Shown here piece by piece: positions 7,085 through 11,848 of a stretch of DNA of 11,848 bases; position 1 is the stretch's first letter, and each line of letters begins with the position of its first letter. The translations under genes and the position numbers were made by a program. Origin of the DNA: Actinomycetes bacterium (GTDB lineage Bacteria > Actinomycetota > Thermoleophilia > Gaiellales > Gaiellaceae); the NCBI GenBank assembly GCA_025350775.1, contig JANXXF010000369.1, forward strand, positions 1 through 11,848. The letters run 5' to 3'. The notes under the pieces were generated by a model. The model did no database searches and had not been told where the DNA came from. It was given only the letters and a program-made list of their open reading frames with translations.

Positions 7085-7085
7085 C

Positions 7086-8897
7086 ATGCGCACGACGCCG
7101 CTCCAGCCGGTCCAGGCCCGCCGGCGCGCTCGCCGCAGAGCCTGGCCGTGGGTGGTGGCAGCAGTGGTCGGCATGATCGCCGTGGGCGTCGGCACCGGCC
7201 TCGTGCGGGCGGCGCTCTACCAGGGCAAGGCGCTGCCCGGCACCCGCGTCGCCGGGAGTGCAGTCGACGGGCACGGCGGGGCGGCGCTGGAGCAGCGCAG
7301 CGAGGCCGCGGTCGGGGCACGGCTCGACCGGCCGGTGACGCTGCTGGTGGGGAGCAGTGGCCGCGCGACGGTGCGGCCTGCCGAGCTCTTCGCCGTGGAC
7401 GCGGTGCGGACGGCCGCACGGGCGCGGGACGCCGGGCGCGGCTCGCTGCGCACCCAGGCGGCGGCGCTGCTCTGGCCGGTGCCCCCGGTGCGGGAGGTCG
7501 TGCCTGTGCTCACCGTGAAGCCGGGCGCTGAGGCAGTGCTCACCGAACGGCTGGCGGCGTTCGGGAGCGCGCCCCGCAACGCCGCTGTGATCGTCGTGGG
7601 CGTCACACCGCGGGCGGTGCCAGGCCGCTCCGGGACGGCGCCGGACGTGACAGGCCTGCTGCGCGCCCTCGAGCGCGAGGCGCGCGCGGGCGGCGGCGCG
7701 ATCGTCGGACCGGTGCGTGTCGCCCTGCGGCCGGCGTCGCCACGAGTCGGCTTGGCCGAGGCGCAGGCAGCGGTCGGGCTGGCGCAGGCACTGCTGGCGG
7801 CGCCGGTGCAGCTGCGCGTCGGCGGGATCGCCGCAGGCGCGCTGCCGCCGGACGCCCTGGCCGCGGCGCTGCGCGTGGCCGAGGTGCGGGGGCGGTTCGT
7901 GCCACGGCTGGCGCCTGACGTGCTCTGGCCGGCACTGCGCGAGCGGATCGCGCGCTTCCGCAAGACCGGGGTGGATGCGCGGCTGGCGGTACAGGGTCGG
8001 CTGGTGCGGGTCGTGCCGTCGGTCGACGGGCTGGATGTCGCGCCGGGTCGCGCCGCCGCCGCCGTGCTCATGGCGATGGCGGAGCCGGAGCGCACGGCGC
8101 AGCTCACCCTTGTGCCGGTCGACGCGCCGTTCTCGACGGCGGAGGCCGAGAACCTGGGGATCATCCAGCAGGTCGCCTCGTACACCACCGCGATGGGCAC
8201 CTCGTCGGCGAACCGCATCCACAACGTCCACCTGATGGCCGACTACATCGACGGCACGATCATCCGGCCGGGCGACGTCTTCTCGTTCAACCGGGTCGTC
8301 GGGCCGCGCACCACGGAGCGGGGCTTCCTGGAGGGTCAGGCGATCTACGGGACGGTGGCGGTCGCGTCGATCGGCGGCGGTGTGTGCCAGACGGCGACGA
8401 CGCTGTTCAACAACGCCTTCAACCTCGGCCTGCCGATCCTCGCCCGCGTCAACCACTCGACATACATCGAGCACTACCCGGTGGGCCGTGACGCGACCGT
8501 GTCGTGGGGCGGCCCCGACTTCGTGTTCCGCAACGACCTTGACAACTCGCTGCTGATCAAGGCCCGTTACACCGACACGACGCTCACCTTCACGGTGTAC
8601 GGCTCACCGCAGGGCCGCCGGGTGATCGCGACGACGGGCCCGCGCACCAACATCGTCGAGCCGCAGCTCCGCTATGCGCTCGACCTCAACGCGAAGCCGA
8701 AGTCGGTGCAGCTGTCGCCCGGCACCGGCGCGAGCGGCTTCGACGTCGTCGTCGCGCGCACCGTGCTCGAGCGCGGCAAGCTGCTGCGGAGGGATCGGTT
8801 CCGCTCGCACTACCTCGATGTCGGCCCGACGAACGTCTTCGGGCCCGGCCAGGTCGTGCCGCGGCCCTACATCGTGATCCCGCGCGAGCAGGTGTAG
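7086..8897 (+). CDS. VanW-family protein with peptidoglycan-binding-like domains
   Basis: This 603-residue envelope protein has a basic head, one membrane segment (near 22-45) and a large outer part. Residues 45-330 look like two degenerate copies of the PG_binding_4/YoaR-type domain found before VanW domains; these are Ala/Val/Arg-rich and weakly conserved. The VanW domain spans about 370-505 and carries its hallmarks: SYTT (365-368), IIRPGDVFSFN (392-402), VGPRTTERGF (405-414), GGGVCQTATTLFNNA (430-444, with Cys434), NHSTYIEHYPVGRDATV (456-472) and FRND. A beta-rich tail of about 100 residues follows. VanW was named from the vanB vancomycin-resistance cluster, but its biochemical role is not settled and this protein should not be read as a resistance gene. 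I chose the ATG at 7086, one base after the previous stop; a GTG at 7059 would overlap that gene. Pairing with an S11 enzyme supports a wall role. Confidence 0.88.
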   Translation: MRTTPLQPVQARRRARRRAWPWVVAAVVGMIAVGVGTGLVRAALYQGKALPGTRVAGSAVDGHGGAALEQRSEAAVGARLDRPVTLLVGSSGRATVRPAELFAVDAVRTAARARDAGRGSLRTQAAALLWPVPPVREVVPVLTVKPGAEAVLTERLAAFGSAPRNAAVIVVGVTPRAVPGRSGTAPDVTGLLRALEREARAGGGAIVGPVRVALRPASPRVGLAEAQAAVGLAQALLAAPVQLRVGGIAAGALPPDALAAALRVAEVRGRFVPRLAPDVLWPALRERIARFRKTGVDARLAVQGRLVRVVPSVDGLDVAPGRAAAAVLMAMAEPERTAQLTLVPVDAPFSTAEAENLGIIQQVASYTTAMGTSSANRIHNVHLMADYIDGTIIRPGDVFSFNRVVGPRTTERGFLEGQAIYGTVAVASIGGGVCQTATTLFNNAFNLGLPILARVNHSTYIEHYPVGRDATVSWGGPDFVFRNDLDNSLLIKARYTDTTLTFTVYGSPQGRRVIATTGPRTNIVEPQLRYALDLNAKPKSVQLSPGTGASGFDVVVARTVLERGKLLRRDRFRSHYLDVGPTNVFGPGQVVPRPYIVIPREQV

Positions 8898-8960
8898 CGG
8901 CCGCGCGGGCCGGGTGGCCGTGCCGGCAGTTGCGGTGGCTGCGGGTCGGCGGCGGGCGCC
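8898..8960. terminator. Possible bidirectional terminator between convergent genes
   Basis: Directly after the VanW stop, CGGCC (8898-8902) pairs with GGCCG (8908-8912) over a GCGCG loop. A second, bulged stem can form from GCCGGCAG (8922-8929) with CTGC (8939-8942) and CGGC (8947-8950). There is no U-tract on either strand. Position between two converging genes is the main support, as such stems arise often by chance in this composition. Confidence 0.3.
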
Positions 8961-9986
8961 TCAGCGCGGGACATTCGTCGCTTCCATGCCCAGGACGAGC
9001 AGCGCTGCGAGGCCGACGTACGCGACGGCGATGAGGCCCATCCGGGTCATCCCGATCGCGTAGTACGGGTTCGCTCGCCGGGCGTCGAGGTGCTTCCAGC
9101 GCGTCCACACCTCGAACGCGCTGACGATCAGCACGATGATGATCAGCCCGTTGTGCAGCAGCGCGGCGAGGATGCCGAGCAGCGCGAGCACGCCGAGCCA
9201 GACCGTCGGGTCGAGCGCGTCGGCGATCTTGCCGCCGTCGAGGAAGCCGATCGGGATCAGGTTGATCAGGTTGATGAAGAGCCCGATGTGGGCGAGCGCC
9301 TTGAGCGTCACCGAGCCGGTCGCTTCGGCGGCGACCCAGCAGCCGGCGGCGGCGGCGGAGCCGAGCGCGGGACCTGCGATCGAGACGAGCGCGCTGCGCC
9401 ACGCGTTCACCGGCAGCTCCTTCAACGTCACGTAGGCGCCCAGGAACGGCACGAACTGCGGCCAGCTGACGGCGATGCCCTGGCGGCGCGCCTCCAGCAT
9501 GTGGCCAACCTCGTGAATGAAGATGAGGACGAAGAAGCCGATCGCGATCCACCACGACCGCCAGAGGAACTGGAACGCCCCGATCGAGAGAAACAGGCCG
9601 AGGAACTTCAACTTGAAGATGATCGCGCTCCACTTGGCGAGCGCGAAGCCGCCGGCCACGACGGGGCCGAAGATGCGGCCGAGGCCGGTGCGGGCGCGTG
9701 CCGGGGCGGCAGCCGCTGGGCTGGCAGCAGGGACAGCGGGGCCGGCGTCGGAGCCGGCGTCGGAGCTGGCGGGCGCGGCGTCCGCGGTGGCGCGGGTGCT
9801 GTCGTGCGTGCGGCGCACGGAGCCGTAGCCGGGCTCGTGGGCGGGTGCGTCGGCGGGTGCGTCGGCGGGTGCCGGGCCGGCCTCTGGCGCCGGCAGCGCA
9901 TCCACCAGATGGGCCCGCTCCTCGTCGGTGAGTGGGCGGCCGAAGCGCGCCTCCAGCTCCGCCTCGACGCGGGAGCGATCGGTCAT
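8961..9986 (-). CDS. Site-2-protease-type intramembrane zinc metalloprotease, M50 family
   Basis: M50 proteases cleave substrates in or near the membrane, often to release regulators. This 341-residue protein has a soluble N-terminus with a SRVEAELEARFGRPLTDEER helix (4-23), then a Pro/Ala/Asp-rich linker (about 31-100). Hydrophobic segments follow near 122-140, 145-160, 200-220, 232-248, 262-290 and 315-335. The zinc motif HEVGH is at 158-162, and the second motif is the LDGG of NLIPIGFLDGG (242-252), supplying the likely third ligand D250. The overall form resembles the compact Rip/YwhC-like group without a PDZ domain. I chose the ATG at 9986-9984 because it overlaps the upstream MoaD-MoaE stop as ATGA; a start 17 residues upstream would lie inside that gene. 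The substrate is unknown. Confidence 0.9.
   Translation of the reverse strand: MTDRSRVEAELEARFGRPLTDEERAHLVDALPAPEAGPAPADAPADAPAHEPGYGSVRRTHDSTRATADAAPASSDAGSDAGPAVPAASPAAAAPARARTGLGRIFGPVVAGGFALAKWSAIIFKLKFLGLFLSIGAFQFLWRSWWIAIGFFVLIFIHEVGHMLEARRQGIAVSWPQFVPFLGAYVTLKELPVNAWRSALVSIAGPALGSAAAAGCWVAAEATGSVTLKALAHIGLFINLINLIPIGFLDGGKIADALDPTVWLGVLALLGILAALLHNGLIIIVLIVSAFEVWTRWKHLDARRANPYYAIGMTRMGLIAVAYVGLAALLVLGMEATNVPR
9741..9764. repeat. Two tandem copies of a 12-bp unit in the protease linker
   Basis: GCCGGCGTCGGA occurs twice in a row within the gene for the M50 protease, encoding part of the Ala/Ser/Asp-rich linker on the other strand. The unit keeps the reading frame, so copy-number change would alter linker length without breaking the gene. 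Confidence 0.7.
9841..9874. repeat. Tandem 12-bp repeat encoding ADAP units in the protease linker
   Basis: The unit GCGGGTGCGTCG is present twice, followed by a partial third copy (GCGGGTGC). On the minus strand it encodes ADAP/ADAPA units near residues 41-49 of the M50 protease. It is an in-frame low-complexity array probably formed by slippage. Confidence 0.7.
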
Positions 9987-10699
9987 GAGCCCTTCCCGAT
10001 CCACTGCTCGCCGCCCTCGTAGAACTCCTTCTTCCACAGCGGCACGGTGTCCTTGAGTCGGTTGATCGCCTCCTGGCAGGCGGCGAGCGCGTCAGCTCGG
10101 TGCGGCGACGAGACCGCGATCGCGATGCTCGGCTCGCCGATCTCGACGCGGCCGAGCCGATGGGTCATCGCCGCGCGCGTGAGGTTGTAGCGGGCGGCGA
10201 GGTCGTCAGCGATCTCGCCTAGCAGCTGCTCGGCCATGCCGTCGTAGCCCTCGTACTCGAGGTGCAGCACGGTGCGGCCGCGCGAGTGGCGGCGTACGGT
10301 GCCGAGGAAGACGGCGACCGCGCCGGCCTCGTCGTCGCTGGCCGCCGCGATCACCGCGGCCACGTCGATCGGCTCGCTCGTGAGCAGGAAGGGGCCGAGC
10401 GCCCGAGTTGCGCCGTCGGCGTCCGTCGCCCCGCTGCCGCCCGTCGCCCCGTGGGCGGTCGGCTCGCCGCTCCCGCCGGACACGGGCGGGATCAGCGCTA
10501 CCTCGTCGCCGTCGGCGAGCTCGGCGTCCTGCTCGACGTACTCCTTGTTGCGGGCGTAGAGGAGGCCTGCCGGCTCGACGCCGAGCGCGAGCGCCGCCCA
10601 CACCTCGCGCACCCGCGCCCGCGCGGGCAGTTCCACCACTCGGGTTCCGTAGCCGGCTTGCTCGCGCAGGCCCGCGAACAACCTTATTCTGACCTTCAC
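9983..10699 (-). CDS. MoaD-MoaE fusion protein (both molybdopterin synthase subunits)
   Basis: Molybdopterin synthase adds two sulfurs to cyclic pyranopterin monophosphate; MoaD brings sulfur as a C-terminal thiocarboxylate and MoaE is catalytic. Here both are in one 238-residue chain. Residues 1-76 are MoaD (ubiquitin-like: KVRIRLFAGLREQAG at the front, DGDEVALIPPVSGG at the end). A Gly/Ala/Thr-rich linker covers 77-101, and MoaE spans about 103-238 with AVAVFLGTVR (128-137), LEYEGYDGMA (147-156), RLGRVEIGE (181-189), AVSSPHRADA (195-204) and RLKDTVPLWKKE (214-225). K216 and K223 match the spacing of the catalytic lysines of E. coli MoaE. G75-G76 is internal and must be freed for activation. 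The GTG start is supported by TACCCT seven bases upstream. Similar fusions are known as MoaX in mycobacteria. It overlaps the M50 gene by ATGA. Confidence 0.93.
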   Translation of the reverse strand: MKVRIRLFAGLREQAGYGTRVVELPARARVREVWAALALGVEPAGLLYARNKEYVEQDAELADGDEVALIPPVSGGSGEPTAHGATGGSGATDADGATRALGPFLLTSEPIDVAAVIAAASDDEAGAVAVFLGTVRRHSRGRTVLHLEYEGYDGMAEQLLGEIADDLAARYNLTRAAMTHRLGRVEIGEPSIAIAVSSPHRADALAACQEAINRLKDTVPLWKKEFYEGGEQWIGKGS

Positions 10700-10706
10700 G
10701 AAGCGA

Positions 10707-10712
10707 AGGGTA
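10707..10712 (-). promoter_or_regulatory. Predicted -10 box of the MoaD-MoaE/protease operon
   Basis: On the minus strand TACCCT ends seven bases before the GTG start, with no Shine-Dalgarno sequence between. The spacing predicts a leaderless message beginning with GTG. A -35 hexamer was not recognised. Confidence 0.45.
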
Positions 10713-10794
10713 CTCTGCCCCGAACCGGTCCGGCCGCTCCGGCGAATCAGTCCCGACAGATCGTCCCGGTCACTCGAATGGAAGGAACGTCCCC

Positions 10795-11223
10795 ATGATC
10801 AAGCTCAGTCACCTCATCGCCGGCGCCGCAGTCGTCGCCGCAGTCGCCGTCCCGTCCGCCTCGGCCGCCATGGCGCCCAGCGTCAAGCTCAGTGCCACGC
10901 AGATGGGCATGAAGGTCGCGCTCACCGCCAAGCTGGCCGACTTCACGATCGATGCCAAGAACGTCGGCAAGGCCAACGTTGCCGGCAAGGGCCATCTCCA
11001 CTTCCAGGTCGACGGCGGCAAGTACGACTACGAGAAGTACTCCGGCCCGAACGGCGCGCTCGCCGCGAAGCTCGGCATCGCCGGCAAGTACTCGCCGTCG
11101 GTCACGCCGAAGGTCACCTACACCGGCCTGCCCAAGGGCAAGCACACGGCGATGGTGTTCCTCGTCAACAACGACCACTCGAACACCGGATCGTCGGCGA
11201 AGCTCGTCTTCATGGTCAAGTAG
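10795..11223 (+). CDS. Small exported protein of unknown function, His-containing
   Basis: The 142-residue product has a clear Sec signal peptide ending near SASA-AM (residues 22-26), then a beta-rich domain of about 115 residues. Notable parts are GKGHLHFQVDGGKYD (64-78) and GLPKGKHTAMVFLVNNDHSNTG (111-132 region). The pattern of an HxH strand followed by KHT...NNDHS resembles a small secreted domain often found beside copper proteins and cupredoxins in bacteria and archaea. H67, H69, H117 and H128 are candidate metal ligands, but no function is established from the sequence. The ATG follows GGAAGGA (10780-10786) by eight bases, a good Shine-Dalgarno sequence, unlike its leaderless neighbours. 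The cupredoxin gene begins four bases after its stop, so the pair is an operon. Confidence 0.85.
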   Translation: MIKLSHLIAGAAVVAAVAVPSASAAMAPSVKLSATQMGMKVALTAKLADFTIDAKNVGKANVAGKGHLHFQVDGGKYDYEKYSGPNGALAAKLGIAGKYSPSVTPKVTYTGLPKGKHTAMVFLVNNDHSNTGSSAKLVFMVK

Positions 11224-11227
11224 AGCG

Positions 11228-11653
11228 ATGCGCGCGATCGCCCGTACGTGGATCGGGGCCCCGGCAGTCGCTGGGGCCTTCGCGCTCGCTGGGGCTGCCG
11301 TCGTCGCCGTGGTGCTCTCGGCCCAGGCGCTGGCGGCGCCGGCCCGGACGTCGACTGCGACCGGTGCCGTCGCCCCCGCTCCCGTCACCGTCACCTTCGG
11401 CGAGTTCTTCTACAAGCCGGCCCTGATCACGGTGAAGGTCGGCCAGAAGGTCGTCTTCAGGAACGTCGGCAAGATCGCCCACACCGTCGCCAACACCGAT
11501 GCGAAGGGCAACATCCGCTCGACCTTGATCAAGCCGCGTAACCTCGATCCCCGCCAGACGCAGGTCGTCTCCTTCGCGAAGCCTGGCGTCGTCTACTACC
11601 TCTGCACGTTTCATCCGACCCTGATGAAGGGCCGGATCATCGTCACGCGTTAG
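11228..11653 (+). CDS. Exported cupredoxin (plastocyanin/amicyanin-like type-1 copper protein)
   Basis: Cupredoxins carry single electrons through one type-1 copper. The 141-residue protein has a hydrophobic signal or anchor (about 8-37, ending ALAAPA), a short Pro/Thr/Ala spacer, and a compact beta domain from about 53. The four expected copper ligands are all present and in order: H85 in KIAHTV, then C126, H129 and M133 in YLCTFHPTLMKG. GEFFYKPALITVKVGQKVVF (58-77) is the standard first part of the fold. It starts four bases after the stop of the upstream exported protein and has no strong Shine-Dalgarno sequence of its own, so translation is probably coupled. The electron partner is not visible in the window. 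The upstream His-rich protein may supply or bind copper. Confidence 0.9.
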   Translation: MRAIARTWIGAPAVAGAFALAGAAVVAVVLSAQALAAPARTSTATGAVAPAPVTVTFGEFFYKPALITVKVGQKVVFRNVGKIAHTVANTDAKGNIRSTLIKPRNLDPRQTQVVSFAKPGVVYYLCTFHPTLMKGRIIVTR

Positions 11654-11672
11654 GCGAGGCGCCTGGCGAGGC

Positions 11673-11688
11673 GCGCCGCCGGTGGCGC
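11673..11688 (+). terminator. Possible terminator hairpin after the cupredoxin gene
   Basis: GCGCCG and TGGCGC form a six-pair stem (one G-U) around a CCGG loop, 19 bases after the cupredoxin stop. No U-tract follows. Just before it, GGCGAGGCGC occurs twice (11653-11662 and 11665-11674). The stem is short and the region very GC-rich, so support is weak. Confidence 0.3.
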
Positions 11689-11710
11689 TCACCCGGGCGC
11701 GGCCCGCGAG

Positions 11711-11716
11711 TACGAT
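11711..11716 (+). promoter_or_regulatory. Predicted -10 box of the mutase gene
   Basis: TACGAT ends seven bases before the ATG at 11724 with no Shine-Dalgarno sequence between, again predicting a leaderless transcript. No -35 hexamer was recognised upstream. Confidence 0.45.
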
Positions 11717-11723
11717 TCCGTGC

Positions 11724-11848
11724 ATGGCGACCACCCCCGACCGGCGCGTCCTCGACTCCGGCATCGAGATCAAGCCCGTCTACACGGCGGCCGATGTCCC
11801 CGGCCTCGACCTGGAGGCGCCCGGCGAGGCGCCCTTCACACGCGGCCC
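11724..11848 (+). CDS. Methylmalonyl-CoA mutase large-subunit family, N-terminus (cut by window edge)
   Basis: Forty-one codons are visible. They match the N-terminal start of the B12-dependent acyl-CoA mutase catalytic subunit: SGIEIKPVYTAADVPGLD, followed after a short gap by PGEAPFTRGP, the segment that leads into the substrate barrel (family form PGxxPFTRG). The enzyme interconverts methylmalonyl-CoA and succinyl-CoA; isobutyryl-CoA and related mutases share this start, so the exact substrate cannot be decided from this fragment. The ATG is favoured by a TACGAT hexamer seven bases upstream. The short N-terminus resembles the archaeal-type large subunit, in which the B12-binding domain may be a separate protein. 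Confidence 0.85.
   Translation, partial: MATTPDRRVLDSGIEIKPVYTAADVPGLDLEAPGEAPFTRG

Noticed and set aside
7032..8474. A 480-codon minus-strand frame opposite the VanW-family gene
   Set aside because: The plus strand carries the VanW motifs and a one-base coupled start; the minus-strand product is low-complexity Arg/His/Pro-rich.
7086..8897. Reading the VanW-family gene as vancomycin resistance
   Set aside because: There are no vanH, vanA/B, vanX or VanS/VanR genes in the window, and VanW domains are widespread in wall proteins unrelated to resistance.
10778..10798. ATG at 10778 opening a six-codon frame that ends by overlapping the ATG at 10795
   Set aside because: It is too short and lacks its own binding site; GGAAGGA inside it serves the real start. 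Overlap by ATGA may be chance.

Overview
The window is very GC-rich with a strong G/C bias at third codon positions, and gene starts often sit just after a TANNNT hexamer. That gene style, together with SelA/SelB, a fused MoaD-MoaE, a VanW-family wall protein and a methylmalonyl-CoA mutase N-terminus, suggests an actinobacterial chromosome, perhaps a deep lineage such as Thermoleophilia. The lineage is an inference from style, not from a marker gene. The region looks like ordinary chromosome: no insertion sequence, phage gene, CRISPR array, tRNA or rRNA was seen. Coding is dense and no gap exceeds about 120 bases.

Layout. (1) Positions 1-2179, minus strand: selA followed by selB with a 4-base ATGA overlap; selB runs off the left edge. 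These make Sec-tRNA and deliver it to the ribosome. No selC and no selenoprotein is in the window. (2) Positions 2180-6019, plus strand: a divergent promoter region, a putative 22-codon leader ORF, then two Dpp/Opp-type permeases and their secreted solute-binding protein. No ATPase gene accompanies them. (3) Positions 6020-8897, plus strand: a 13-bp perfect inverted repeat surrounding a promoter hexamer, then a D,D-carboxypeptidase and a VanW/peptidoglycan-binding-like protein separated by one base. This is a cell-envelope unit. (4) Positions 8961-10699, minus strand: a MoaD-MoaE fusion (molybdopterin synthase) and, overlapping by ATGA, an M50 site-2-type metalloprotease with a Pro/Ala-rich N-terminal linker. 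(5) Positions 10795-11653, plus strand: two small exported proteins, a His-containing beta protein of unknown function and a type-1 copper cupredoxin. (6) From 11724, plus strand: the start of a methylmalonyl-CoA mutase large subunit, cut by the right edge.

The most interesting points are regulatory. At least five transcription units (selA, the leader ORF, the carboxypeptidase, MoaD-MoaE and the mutase) have a -10-like hexamer ending 6-10 bases before the start codon, which predicts leaderless or nearly leaderless mRNAs. The ABC operon appears to start with a leaderless mini-ORF whose stop codon lies two bases before the permease GTG, inside an inverted repeat that could mask that start. The carboxypeptidase start codon and -10 box lie within a long perfect palindrome. 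The MoaD diglycine is buried inside a fusion and must be released by cleavage, and the next gene encodes a protease. No wholly new multi-gene system could be demonstrated.
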